Below, one piece after another: positions 26,214-34,225 of a stretch of DNA of 64,000 nt. Source of the DNA: an uncultured Lachnospiraceae bacterium. Its GTDB lineage: Bacteria > Bacillota > Clostridia > Lachnospirales > Lachnospiraceae. The notes under the pieces are model-generated. The model did not search any database and had not been told where the DNA came from. It worked only from the letters and a program-made list of their open reading frames with translations. Numbering within the stretch: the first letter of the stretch is position 1; every line of letters begins with the position of its first letter. The translations under genes were made by a program, and so were the position numbers. Location of the stretch: NCBI GenBank assembly GCA_944380605.1, contig CALWIA010000033.1, forward strand, positions 99,105 to 163,104, read 5' to 3'.

Positions 26214-26927
26214 ATGAACAAGTGCACAGAACGTTTATACAACGGTATTATTAAAGAAAACCCGACCTTCGTGCTGATGCTGGGCATGTGCCCCACGCTG
26301 GCGGTGACTACTTCGGCGGTGAACGGCGTCGGCATGGGATTAAGCACCACCGTGGTGCTGATGATGTCCAACCTGCTGATCTCGGCGCTGCGGAACATCA
26401 TTCCCGACCGGGTGCGGATTCCGGCGTTTATCGTGGTGGTGGCGTCCCTGGTAACGGTGGTGCAGCTGCTGATTCAGGCCTACATCCCGTTTCTCTATGA
26501 CGCCCTGGGAATCTACATTCCTCTGATCGTGGTAAACTGCATCATCCTGGGACGGGCGGAAGCCTACGCTTCCAAAAACGGACCGGCGGAATCGGCCTTT
26601 GACGGCATCGGCATGGGACTGGGATTTACCATCGCCCTGACCTGCATCGGCGCGGTGCGGGAACTGCTGGGCTCCGGCGCGGTGTTCGGCTTTCGGGTGA
26701 TGCCTGAGGCCTACGAGCCGATTACCATTTTCGTCATGGCTCCCGGCGCGTTTTTCGTCCTGTCCATTCTGACGGCGCTGCAGAACCGGTTCAAGGCCCC
26801 GTCGGCCACTAACGGATCGGCGCCGAAGTCCAGCCTGGCCTGCGGCGGCGACTGCAGCCACTGCAGCGGGTCCATTTGCGCGGACAACCGCAGGCGTCTG
26901 GAAGCCGCGGCGGACAAGAAAGAATAG
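26214..26927 (+). CDS. rnfE: Rnf complex subunit E with Cys-rich tail
   Basis: Membrane subunit of 237 residues with the conserved ENPTFVLMLGMCPTLAVT start and six predicted helices. It is homologous to RnfA, with which it forms the membrane-embedded core. After the last helix it carries a soluble tail with C210-x3-C214-x2-C217-x4-C222 (segment CGGDCSHCSGSIC) and then a charged end. Canonical RsxE proteins end soon after the last helix, so the tail is an extension. The ATG at 26214 follows GGAGGTGGGAG. The gene keeps the operon order. Confidence 0.93.
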   Translation: MNKCTERLYNGIIKENPTFVLMLGMCPTLAVTTSAVNGVGMGLSTTVVLMMSNLLISALRNIIPDRVRIPAFIVVVASLVTVVQLLIQAYIPFLYDALGIYIPLIVVNCIILGRAEAYASKNGPAESAFDGIGMGLGFTIALTCIGAVRELLGSGAVFGFRVMPEAYEPITIFVMAPGAFFVLSILTALQNRFKAPSATNGSAPKSSLACGGDCSHCSGSICADNRRRLEAAADKKE

Positions 26928-26939
26928 GAGGGCAGATTG

Positions 26940-27515
26940 ATGAAAGAACTGTTGTTAATTGCTGTAGGCTCTGCCCTGGTCAATAACGTGGTGCTGAGCC
27001 AGTTCCTGGGCCTTTGCCCCTTCCTGGGCGTCTCCAAGAAGACGGAGACTGCCGCCGGCATGGGCGCCGCCGTTATTTTCGTAATCGGCATCGCCTCCGC
27101 CGTCACCAGCCTGATCTACGACCATATTCTGGTCAACCTGGGGCTGGAGTACCTGCAGACCATTGTATTTATTCTGGTGATTGCCGCCCTGGTGCAGTTT
27201 GTGGAAATGGTGCTGAAAAAATCCATGCCGGCGCTGTATGAAGCCCTGGGCGTATATCTGCCGCTGATTACCACCAACTGCGCGGTGCTGGGCGTGGCCC
27301 TGACCAACGTGCAGGAAGGCAACAACTTTATCCAGAGTGTGGTCAACGGCGTAGGCACCGCCTGCGGCTTTACCATATCCATTATACTGCTGGCCGGCGT
27401 GCGGGAACGGATCGCGGGCAACGACGTGCCCCACAGTTTTCAGGGCTCTCCCATCGTGCTGATTACGGCGGGACTGATGGCCATCGCGTTTTCCGGATTC
27501 TCCGGACTGATTTAA
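26940..27515 (+). CDS. rnfA: Rnf complex subunit A
   Basis: A 191-residue hydrophobic subunit beginning MKELLLIAVGSALVNNVVLSQFLGLCPFLGVS, which contains the conserved cysteine of RnfA, and ending in a final helix. With RnfE it forms the pseudo-symmetric ion-path core. The ATG at 26940 has AGGAGGG 7 bases upstream; a TTG one codon earlier is less well spaced. It lies between rnfE and rnfB. Confidence 0.95.
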   Translation: MKELLLIAVGSALVNNVVLSQFLGLCPFLGVSKKTETAAGMGAAVIFVIGIASAVTSLIYDHILVNLGLEYLQTIVFILVIAALVQFVEMVLKKSMPALYEALGVYLPLITTNCAVLGVALTNVQEGNNFIQSVVNGVGTACGFTISIILLAGVRERIAGNDVPHSFQGSPIVLITAGLMAIAFSGFSGLI

Positions 27516-27530
27516 GGAAGGAGAGAGGAT

Positions 27531-28322
27531 ATGAACATAACAGGAGTGATCTTGGCGGCGGCCATTGTGGGCATTGTCGGCCTGCTGATCGGCGTGCTGC
27601 TTGGCATTGCCAGTGAAAAATTCAAAGTAGAAACAGACGAGAGGGAGACCCTGATCCGGGAAGAACTGCCGGGCAACAACTGCGGCGGATGCGGATACCC
27701 GGGCTGCGACGGCCTGGCCGCCGCCATTGTGCAGGGCACGGCTCCCGTAAACGGCTGTCCCGTAGGCGGCGCGGCCGTGGCGGAGAAAATTGCCGCGATC
27801 ATGGGGGTGGAAAACACGGTTTCCGAAAAACGGGTGGCGTTTGTGAAGTGCAAAGGCACCTGCGACAAGGTCCGTGTGAAATACCGCTACGACGGCATCC
27901 GGGACTGCCGGGACGCTTCGGTGGTGCCGGGCAAGGGAGAAAAGGCGTGCAGCTACGGATGCCTGGGCTACGGTTCCTGCGTCAGCGCCTGCGCCTTTGA
28001 CGCCATTCACATTGTGGACGGAGTCGCCGTGGTAGACAAGGAAGCCTGCGTGGCCTGCGGCAAGTGCGCGGCCGTCTGTCCCAACCACCTGATTGAACTG
28101 GTGCCGTACAAGGCCGAACACCTGGTACAGTGCAGTTCCCACGACAAGGGCAAAGTCGTGAAGGCGGTCTGCGACGCCGGCTGCATCGGCTGCACCCTCT
28201 GCACGAAGAAGTGCCCCTCCGGTGCCATTTATATGGAACATGACCTGGCGGTCATCGACTACGACGCCTGCACCAACTGCGGCCTCTGCGCCCAGAGCTG
28301 CCCGGTGCACGCCATTCTGTAA
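27531..28322 (+). CDS. rnfB: Rnf complex subunit B, polyferredoxin
   Basis: Subunit of 263 residues that accepts electrons from reduced ferredoxin. An N-terminal membrane helix (about 5-27) is followed by the CGGCGYPGC cluster motif near 51-59. Further cysteine clusters start near residues 140 (CSYGCLGYGSC), 173 (CVACGKCAAVC), 218 (CIGCTLCTKKC) and 247 (CTNCGLCAQSC), giving several 4Fe-4S centres. It is last in the rnf operon, behind GGAAGGAGAGAGG. A hairpin terminator follows at once. This is a complete, apparently functional complex. Confidence 0.95.
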   Translation: MNITGVILAAAIVGIVGLLIGVLLGIASEKFKVETDERETLIREELPGNNCGGCGYPGCDGLAAAIVQGTAPVNGCPVGGAAVAEKIAAIMGVENTVSEKRVAFVKCKGTCDKVRVKYRYDGIRDCRDASVVPGKGEKACSYGCLGYGSCVSACAFDAIHIVDGVAVVDKEACVACGKCAAVCPNHLIELVPYKAEHLVQCSSHDKGKVVKAVCDAGCIGCTLCTKKCPSGAIYMEHDLAVIDYDACTNCGLCAQSCPVHAIL

Positions 28323-28345
28323 GTACAGAACCGAAAATCATCAGG

Positions 28346-28379
28346 GGAGTGCCGTTCATTCTGCGGTGCTCCCTTTTTG
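28346..28379 (+). terminator. terminator of rnf operon
   Basis: GGGAGTGCCG (28346-28355) pairs with CGGTGCTCCC with two G-T wobbles, followed by TTTTT. Confidence 0.8.
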
Positions 28380-28386
28380 AATTGGC

Positions 28387-28415
28387 TTGTATATTTGGTT
28401 GTCTCCACATATAAT
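28387..28415 (+). promoter_or_regulatory. sigma-A promoter before panE-like gene
   Basis: TTGTAT (28387-28392), a 17-base spacer and TATAAT (28410-28415), just after the rnf terminator. Confidence 0.65.
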
Positions 28416-28446
28416 AAACGTGTGATATGAATACAGGGAGGAGGAA

Positions 28447-28515
28447 ATGGATGTATGGGATATGCAGCAGGATGCATGGGGAAGACACAGGAAAAGAATG
28501 ACAGAAGGGATATAA
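28447..28515 (+). CDS. possible 22-residue leader peptide
   Basis: A short open frame starts at an ATG behind an excellent GGGAGGAGG site. It would encode MDVWDMQQDAWGRHRKRM and four more residues, and stops 4 bases before the next gene. The downstream panE-like gene has a weaker site, so this frame could serve translational coupling. Two tryptophans occur, but no attenuator hairpin is evident. No homology is recognised, and it may not be a real protein. Confidence 0.35.
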   Translation: MDVWDMQQDAWGRHRKRMTEGI

Positions 28516-28519
28516 AACG

Positions 28520-29467
28520 ATGGAAAGAAAAGAAATCCGGACGGCGGCGCTGATCGGCCTGGGCGCCATTGGAAGCTATCTGGCAGGAAACCTGCAGACG
28601 GTGTTGGGAGACAATCTTCGGATTGTGGCAGGCGGCAGCCGCAGACAGCGGCTGGAGCGGGACGGCATTGTAATCAACGGCGTCCCCCATCGGTTTCATC
28701 TGGTGGATCCGGAAGAGTCCATGGAACCAGTAGATCTGGCAATCGTCATTACCAAGATGACCGGCCTGGACCAGGCGCTTTTGGATATCCGGAATCAGGT
28801 GGGGCCGGAGACGATCCTCATGGCGCCTTTGAACGGCGTAGAGAGCGAAGAGCGGATGGCGTCGGTGTACGGCTGGGAACGAATCCTGTACTCCCTGGTG
28901 CGGGTCAGCGTGGTAATGGATGGAAACCAGGTTTCCTACAATCCGGATATCGCGGCGGTGGAGTTTGGGGAAAAGCGCAACGAAGCCCCGTATACGGAAC
29001 GGGTGCGGCTGGTAAAAGAACTGTTTGAGCGGGCCGGCATGCGGCCGGTGATCCAGCCGGATATGGAAAAGGCCATTTGGATGAAATTTGTCTGCAATGT
29101 CAGTGAAAATCAGGTGGCGGCGGTGCTGGGGATTCCCTTCGGCGCCTGGGGGACCAGCGAATACGCCAACCGCCTGCGGGTCATGACTGCCGCGGAGGTG
29201 ATCGCCATTGCCAGAAAAAAGGGAATCGATATAGAAGAGGACTACGCGGTCCGGCATCTGGGGCATCTGAAAAAGGTCCCGTTTCTCAACAAGCCGTCTA
29301 CCCTGCAGGACATTGAACACGGCAGAAAGACGGAAGTGGAAAGCTTTGCCGGAGCCGTGATCCGGCTGGGAAAAGAGACGGGAGTGGCCACTCCGTACAA
29401 TACCTTTCTCTACGACGCCATCCGGACGCTGGAAGAGAAAAACGAGGGAAAATTTACTATTTCATAA
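28520..29467 (+). CDS. ketopantoate reductase-family protein
   Basis: A 315-residue NADPH-dependent reductase of the ApbA/PanE family, which reduces 2-ketopantoate to pantoate or acts on related 2-keto acids. The N-terminal cofactor motif is LIGLGAIGSYLAG. The catalytic lysine is in WMKFVCNVSENQ, and the C-terminal helical domain has STLQDIEHGRKTEVESFAG, with the conserved Asp and Glu. No panB, panC or panD gene is near, so a role in pantothenate synthesis is likely but not shown by context. The strong hairpin after the stop ends the transcript. Confidence 0.82.
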   Translation: MERKEIRTAALIGLGAIGSYLAGNLQTVLGDNLRIVAGGSRRQRLERDGIVINGVPHRFHLVDPEESMEPVDLAIVITKMTGLDQALLDIRNQVGPETILMAPLNGVESEERMASVYGWERILYSLVRVSVVMDGNQVSYNPDIAAVEFGEKRNEAPYTERVRLVKELFERAGMRPVIQPDMEKAIWMKFVCNVSENQVAAVLGIPFGAWGTSEYANRLRVMTAAEVIAIARKKGIDIEEDYAVRHLGHLKKVPFLNKPSTLQDIEHGRKTEVESFAGAVIRLGKETGVATPYNTFLYDAIRTLEEKNEGKFTIS

Positions 29468-29475
29468 ACGGCGGA

Positions 29476-29514
29476 TTCCCGCGGCAGGTTTGGTTACTCT
29501 GCCGCGGGAATTTT
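29476..29514 (+). terminator. terminator of panE-like gene, overlapping convergent gene end
   Basis: A perfect 12-bp stem, TTCCCGCGGCAG (29476-29487) with CTGCCGCGGGAA (29499-29510), is followed by TTTT. The 3' arm also encodes the last residues of the minus-strand NusG-II gene. Confidence 0.88.
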
Positions 29515-29853
29515 GACAATGACTTTGTTGGGCAGGCAGACGATCATTTCGCCGGGGGCGCTGATGCGTCCCTGGCGGATGCAGATTTTGTCCGGACAGG
29601 AAGCTTCGTCAATGAAGACCTGTCCGTTTTCAACGATCAGGTGATTAAACCCCCCGTCCAGGTTTTCTATGGTCAGCTCCGTATTTTCGTCCAGGTCCAG
29701 AGTCCGGATGGTTTCGCCGTCGATGGAAATTTCCGCGAAAGCCGCCGGCCGGCCGGCGGCAGGACGGTTTCGGATCCAGAGGACGGCGGCAGCCGCCAGA
29801 ATCAGGATCACCAGAAGCAGATCACGGCGGCTGAAAGGCAACGTGGATTTCAT
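29494..29853 (-). CDS. NusG domain II-containing membrane-anchored protein
   Basis: A 119-residue protein with an N-terminal membrane anchor (about 10-27, LLLVILILAAAAVLW) and an extracytoplasmic NusG domain-II-like beta fold. The conserved CPDKICIRQG followed by a second cysteine in IVCLPNKVIV matches the Firmicutes NusG-II family, where the two cysteines may form a disulphide. Function is unknown. In related clostridia such genes often neighbour Rnf or FMN-binding proteins, and here rnf lies 1.2 kb away; the link is only suggestive. AAAGGAGC precedes the ATG. A TATACT -10 lies upstream without a clear -35. Confidence 0.8.
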   Translation of the reverse strand: MKSTLPFSRRDLLLVILILAAAAVLWIRNRPAAGRPAAFAEISIDGETIRTLDLDENTELTIENLDGGFNHLIVENGQVFIDEASCPDKICIRQGRISAPGEMIVCLPNKVIVKIPAAE

Positions 29854-29973
29854 AAACGAAAAAGCTCCTTTAACACATGTGGGAATACCGACAGTATACC
29901 AGCATCCCGGCCAAAAGAAAAGGCTGTGCCGGCGCGTTAAGGAAAATGTAATACTCTGTAAGAGGTTTCCTGC

Positions 29974-30003
29974 TTGTATTTTTCTGCCTTTCCGGGCTAT
30001 AAT
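29974..30003 (+). promoter_or_regulatory. sigma-A promoter of DUF5722 gene
   Basis: TTGTAT (29974-29979), an 18-base spacer and TATAAT (29998-30003), ending 33 bases before the start codon. Confidence 0.65.
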
Positions 30004-30036
30004 AACGGCACATAACGCAGCATGAGGAGGGCGGAA

Positions 30037-31809
30037 ATGGAAAAAATGAAAACCTTTGGAAGAACGCTGCCGTGGATTCTGCTGGCAGCTGTTTTATTTT
30101 TGGTAAATTCTGGTCTGACAGACGCATTCGCGGCATCGGACATTCAGACGGCACTGGTGATAGAGACCGAAGCGGCCCAGGCGGAAGGCCAGGAGGGCCA
30201 GACAGAGACCGGAGAAGAGCTGGAGCCCGCGGTGCCGGAGCCGACAGAAACCGCCAGCCTGTCCTGTACCACCGATGGCAGTCAGGTGACGATTCAGGGC
30301 AGCGTTTCCGGCGCCTGGTCCGACCCGCAGTATTACGACAATTATCTCTATCTGTTTGAACTGCAGCCCTATGAAGATGAGATCGGCAGCCGTACGGATT
30401 ATGCCGGCTGGATCCGCAAAGGGGATCCGGTTTCCTTTTCCTTGCCCCTGGGATTCGGCACAGAGGCGGACAAGCTGTATTCCAGTTTTGTGCTGGCAGT
30501 GTACGACGGCACGTCCTATCTGCCGGTGTCCAACCGGGCCTATGTTTCCAATCCGGAAGCGGTGGCCAGAAATACGTCGGACTACACAGAGCCGCTGACC
30601 AAGAAGGGATTGCTGCTGGACGGAGACATGATGTCCGACGCCATGGAACTGGGAGTCAAAAATTCCTCGGTCAGCATCGCGTTTCATCAGATTCTGGGCC
30701 AGGGCATCGATTATGTCTACGATGGCAAGACCTATCATTTCAATAAGGACATGATCGAATACTACGACCGGGCCATTGACAAGCTGTCCAGCAAGGATAT
30801 CTGCGTCACCGCCATCATTTTAAACGGATGGAATGAGCAGATGCCTCAGCTTCTGATGCCGGGAGCCAAGAAAGTATCCGGCGCCAACTATTACGCGTTC
30901 AACGCCTCTACCCAGGAAGGCGTAGAGTGCATCAAGGCCATTGCTTCGTTCCTGGCGGAGCGCTACTCCGGCGAGCCGGGTTCCAAGGGAAAGATTTCCA
31001 ACTGGATCATCGGCAACGAGATCAACAACCAGGTGTGGAACTATCTGGGGCCCAGCGATCTGGACTCCTATGTGGAAGAGTATATCCGCGCCTTCCGGGT
31101 GTTCTATACGGCTATCCGCAGCGTCAACAAAAATGACCGGCTGTTTTTCTCTACGGACTTTTACTGGAATGAGACCAATCCCACCCAGCTCAACTACGCG
31201 GCCCGGGACGTGATCGACCGGTTCGCGGCGCTGTCCAGAGAGGGCGGCGACATGGACTGGGGGCTGGCGTATCATCCTTATTCGGATCCGCTGACGGAAC
31301 CGGAGTTCTGGGACGACGGAGCCACCGGGCGGGTGGTGGACAGCGTGGATTCTTATATTGTGAACTTTAACAACCTCCACGTTCTGACCGACTATTTCCA
31401 GCGTCCGGAACTGCTGGACAAAAACGGACAGGTCCGCCATATCATTCTTTCGGAACAGGGATTTACCTCCCGCAGCGCCACCCGGGGCGACGTGGAGCAA
31501 ATCCAGGCGGCGGCTCTGGCCTACGCCTACTATATTGCTGACAGCAACCCCTATATCGATGCCATTCTGATGCACCGGCAGGTGGACAACGTCAGCGAGA
31601 CCAACGCCTATGTGGCGGTGGGACTCTGGGAGTGCGACATGTCTTCGCCGGATGTGATCCGCCCCACCATGCGCAAGAAGGCCTGGGAAGTGTACAAAAA
31701 CATCGATAAGGTTTCTTCGCTGGAAACCACGGAATTTGCCAAGGAGATCATTGGCATTGAAAAATGGTCCGATGTGATTCCAAACTTTAAATGGGCCAGA
31801 TATGAATAG
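30037..31809 (+). CDS. secreted DUF5722, GH-A clan-like protein
   Basis: A 590-residue exported protein. The signal peptide has a hydrophobic core (about 13-24) and a likely cleavage after AFA near residue 32. An acidic linker (35-65) and a beta-sandwich region (about 70-175) follow. Then comes a TIM-barrel-like domain that I assign to DUF5722. Two glutamates fit a retaining glycosidase pair: E328 in IIGNEINNQ and E473 in ILSEQGFTS, as in GH-A clan enzymes. No anchor motif is present. AGGAGG supports the ATG at 30037 rather than 30022. The gene is monocistronic between two hairpins. A glycan substrate is likely; its identity is unknown. Confidence 0.75.
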   Translation: MEKMKTFGRTLPWILLAAVLFLVNSGLTDAFAASDIQTALVIETEAAQAEGQEGQTETGEELEPAVPEPTETASLSCTTDGSQVTIQGSVSGAWSDPQYYDNYLYLFELQPYEDEIGSRTDYAGWIRKGDPVSFSLPLGFGTEADKLYSSFVLAVYDGTSYLPVSNRAYVSNPEAVARNTSDYTEPLTKKGLLLDGDMMSDAMELGVKNSSVSIAFHQILGQGIDYVYDGKTYHFNKDMIEYYDRAIDKLSSKDICVTAIILNGWNEQMPQLLMPGAKKVSGANYYAFNASTQEGVECIKAIASFLAERYSGEPGSKGKISNWIIGNEINNQVWNYLGPSDLDSYVEEYIRAFRVFYTAIRSVNKNDRLFFSTDFYWNETNPTQLNYAARDVIDRFAALSREGGDMDWGLAYHPYSDPLTEPEFWDDGATGRVVDSVDSYIVNFNNLHVLTDYFQRPELLDKNGQVRHIILSEQGFTSRSATRGDVEQIQAAALAYAYYIADSNPYIDAILMHRQVDNVSETNAYVAVGLWECDMSSPDVIRPTMRKKAWEVYKNIDKVSSLETTEFAKEIIGIEKWSDVIPNFKWARYE

Positions 31810-31833
31810 ACCGATATACGGAAGTCTGTAACG

Positions 31834-31876
31834 ACCGCCGCGGGGCAGTACCGGATGCCGCCGCGGCGGTTTGCGT
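31834..31876 (+). terminator. GC-rich hairpin between convergent genes
   Basis: ACCGCCGCGG (31834-31843) pairs with CCGCGGCGGT (31861-31870), with an inner GGCA/TGCC stem. The tail TTGCGTT is only modestly T-rich. Confidence 0.7.
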
Positions 31877-32694
31877 TATTCAAATTCTTCCAGGGAGCCG
31901 AACCGGTATCCCATTTCTTCCCAGCGGGTCAGCAGTTCGTCGAGAATCTCCCCGTTGGTCTGGGAAGTGCTGTGCAGCAGTACCACGGCGCCGGGGTGGA
32001 TCCGGCCCAGCAGCTTTTCAAAGGCTTCTTCCCGGGATGGCTGCCGGTCCTGGTACCAGTCGGCGTAGGCCAGGCTCCAGAAAAACGTCTTGTATCCCAG
32101 TTCCTGGGCCATCTGCAGATTGTCTTCGCTGTAGAGGCCCTGGGGCGGCCGGTAGTACCGGGGCATCTCTTCTCCGGTGAGCTGGAAATACGCCTCTTCC
32201 AGACGGGACAGCTGGCCGGCGAAATCGTCGTAAGACGCCATATGGGACATGTCCGGATGGCTCCAGGTGTGGTTTCCCACAATGTGGCCTTCGGAAACCA
32301 TGCGCCGCACCAGGTCTGGGCTGGTCTCCAGATAATGGCCTACCAGGAAAAAGGCGGCGGGAGCCTGGTGCTTTTTCAGCGCGTCCAGAATGGCGGCGGT
32401 GTTTCCATTTTCGTATCCGGCGTCAAAGGTAAGGAACAGCACTTTTTCGTCGGTGTCCATGGCGTAATAGGCATGAAACTGGCGCAGGTAGTCGGCGGAA
32501 GCGTTGGCCTGGGGCGGTTTTCCTTCTTCCTGGAAACTCAGTCCCCAGCTGCCTTCGGAAGCGGCCGGGGCAGTCCCGGAGACAGGGAGGCGGCCGCCGG
32601 AAAGAGAAGCGGCTTCCCCGCCGAGACAGTAACAGAAAGCCAGAAAAAAGACCAGGCAGACCGCCTGTCGGATATAGACGGATGGAGTTTTCAT
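31876..32694 (-). CDS. pdaA: PdaA-type polysaccharide deacetylase
   Basis: A 272-residue extracytoplasmic enzyme with an N-terminal signal/anchor (about 9-26). The NodB-type domain carries LTFDAGYENG (D91), the zinc pair in HTWSHPDMS (H142, H146), RPPQGLYS and the catalytic histidine in LLHSTS. The context DAGYEN, with no second Asp, resembles PdaA of Bacillus, which deacetylates N-acetylmuramic acid during cortex muramic-lactam synthesis. A sporulation role is therefore probable. The ribosome binding site is weak (GCAGG). It is divergent from the MATE pump, with a 16-bp palindrome between them. Confidence 0.82.
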   Translation of the reverse strand: MKTPSVYIRQAVCLVFFLAFCYCLGGEAASLSGGRLPVSGTAPAASEGSWGLSFQEEGKPPQANASADYLRQFHAYYAMDTDEKVLFLTFDAGYENGNTAAILDALKKHQAPAAFFLVGHYLETSPDLVRRMVSEGHIVGNHTWSHPDMSHMASYDDFAGQLSRLEEAYFQLTGEEMPRYYRPPQGLYSEDNLQMAQELGYKTFFWSLAYADWYQDRQPSREEAFEKLLGRIHPGAVVLLHSTSQTNGEILDELLTRWEEMGYRFGSLEEFE

Positions 32695-32707
32695 AAACGC
32701 CTGCGGA

Positions 32708-32723
32708 AAGTTTTTAAAAACTT
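32708..32723. repeat. 16-bp perfect AT-rich palindrome
   Basis: AAGTTTTTAAAAACTT lies between divergent pdaA and the MATE gene, 15 bases from the pdaA start. It could be an operator or simply promoter AT sequence. Confidence 0.5.
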
Positions 32724-32735
32724 ATGATTTTCCTA

Positions 32736-32763
32736 TTGCAAAAATTCCAGAATGTGCTAAATT
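32736..32763 (+). promoter_or_regulatory. possible promoter of MATE gene
   Basis: TTGCAA (32736-32741), a 16-base spacer and TAAATT (32758-32763). Both elements are imperfect. Confidence 0.35.
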
Positions 32764-32818
32764 ATGGAATTGTTCGCTTATCAACCATTTCTGAAAAAAG
32801 AAGAGAGGATTTTGAAAA

Positions 32819-34225
32819 ATGGCTGGCAAAACAATGAAGGATATGACCGTCGGCTCGCCCATGAAGCTGATTCTGGGTTTTCTGGTTCCCATGCTGTTCG
32901 GCCTTTTGTTTCAGCAGTTTTACAACATGGTGGACACTATCATCGTGGGCAAGTACCTGGGGGTCAACGCGCTGGCGGCGGTGGGCTCCACCGGTTCCAT
33001 AAATTTTATGATCATCGGATTCTGCACGGGGGTCTGCAGCGGGTTTGCCATTCCCGTGGCACAGAAATTCGGCGAGAAAAATGAATCCGCCATGCGGCGC
33101 TACGTGGCCAACAGCGGCTGGCTGGCGCTGATTTTTTCTGTCGTGATGACATTGATCGTCTGCGTCATGTGCCGGACGATCCTGCAGTGGATGAAGACTC
33201 CGGACGACATCATGGAAGACGCCTTCGCCTACATTTTTGTGATTTTCCTGGGGATACCCGCGACCTACCTGTACAACACCCTGGCAGGCATCATCCGTTC
33301 CATGGGAGACAGCACCACGCCGCTGATCTTTCTGCTGATCTCCTCGGTGATGAACATTGTGCTGGATCTGTTTACCATTCTGGTGCTGGGCATGGGCGTG
33401 GCCGGCGCCGCCTGGGCCACGGTGATTTCCCAGGCCGTATCCGGCGTGCTCTGTCTGATTTACATGATTAAGAAATTTACGATTCTGCGGATGCAGGGAG
33501 ACGAGTGGAAGCCGGAGAAATATTCCATGCACGTGCTTTGCGGCATGGGCATTCCCATGGGCCTGCAGTATTCCATTACGGCCATCGGCAGCGTGATTCT
33601 GCAGACCGCCGTCAACTCTCTGGGTTCCGCGGCGGTGGCGGCGGTAACCGCCGGAGGCAAGATCAGCACCTTCCTGTGCTGCCCCTACGACGCCATGGGC
33701 GCCACGCTGGCCACCTACGCCGGCCAGAACATCGGCGCCAGAAAACTGGGCCGGGTGGGCAAAGGCGTAAGAGACTGCCTGATTCTGGGCGCCGGCTACG
33801 CGGTGGTGGCCCTGGTAATCATTTATTTCTTCAGCGATGTGATCACCCTTCTGTTTGTGGATGCCGGGGAAACGGCCATTATCGCCAACGCCAGAACCTT
33901 TCTGCTGATCAACGTGGCCTTTTATTTCCCGCTGTCGCTGATCTACGTCTACCGGTTTACCATACAGGGTCTGGGCTATTCCCGGCTGGCGATTTTTGCC
34001 GGCGTCAGCGAGATGATTGCCCGTTCTCTTATGGGCTTCTGCCTGGTTCCGGTGTTCGGCTATCTGGCGGTGTGCTTTGCCAATCCGGTGGCATGGCTGG
34101 CGGCGGATGCGTTCCTGCTGCCGGCGTATATCCACGTGCTGAAAGATCTGAAAATCCGGCTGCTGCGCAGAAGCCGGATGGAAGAAACCCAGGCGGCTTC
34201 TGCCGCAGGTCAGCCGCGGGCATGA
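32819..34225 (+). CDS. MATE-family efflux transporter
   Basis: A 468-residue membrane protein with twelve predicted helices in two similar halves. This is the multidrug and toxin extrusion fold, which exports cationic compounds using Na+ or H+. The N-terminal half shows LVPMLFGLLFQQFYNMVDT and the loop GKYLGVNALAAVG, both characteristic of DinF/NorM-like members. The second half begins near GMGIPMGLQYSITAIGS. AGAGAGG lies upstream of the ATG. The stop overlaps the start of the radical SAM gene by 4 bases, so the two are co-translated, although a functional link is not obvious. Substrate unknown. Confidence 0.9.
   Translation: MAGKTMKDMTVGSPMKLILGFLVPMLFGLLFQQFYNMVDTIIVGKYLGVNALAAVGSTGSINFMIIGFCTGVCSGFAIPVAQKFGEKNESAMRRYVANSGWLALIFSVVMTLIVCVMCRTILQWMKTPDDIMEDAFAYIFVIFLGIPATYLYNTLAGIIRSMGDSTTPLIFLLISSVMNIVLDLFTILVLGMGVAGAAWATVISQAVSGVLCLIYMIKKFTILRMQGDEWKPEKYSMHVLCGMGIPMGLQYSITAIGSVILQTAVNSLGSAAVAAVTAGGKISTFLCCPYDAMGATLATYAGQNIGARKLGRVGKGVRDCLILGAGYAVVALVIIYFFSDVITLLFVDAGETAIIANARTFLLINVAFYFPLSLIYVYRFTIQGLGYSRLAIFAGVSEMIARSLMGFCLVPVFGYLAVCFANPVAWLAADAFLLPAYIHVLKDLKIRLLRRSRMEETQAASAAGQPRA

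Noticed and set aside
32764..33084. 106-residue frame at the start of the MATE gene
   Set aside because: It is out of frame with the MATE protein, which has a better start at 32819 and full family homology.
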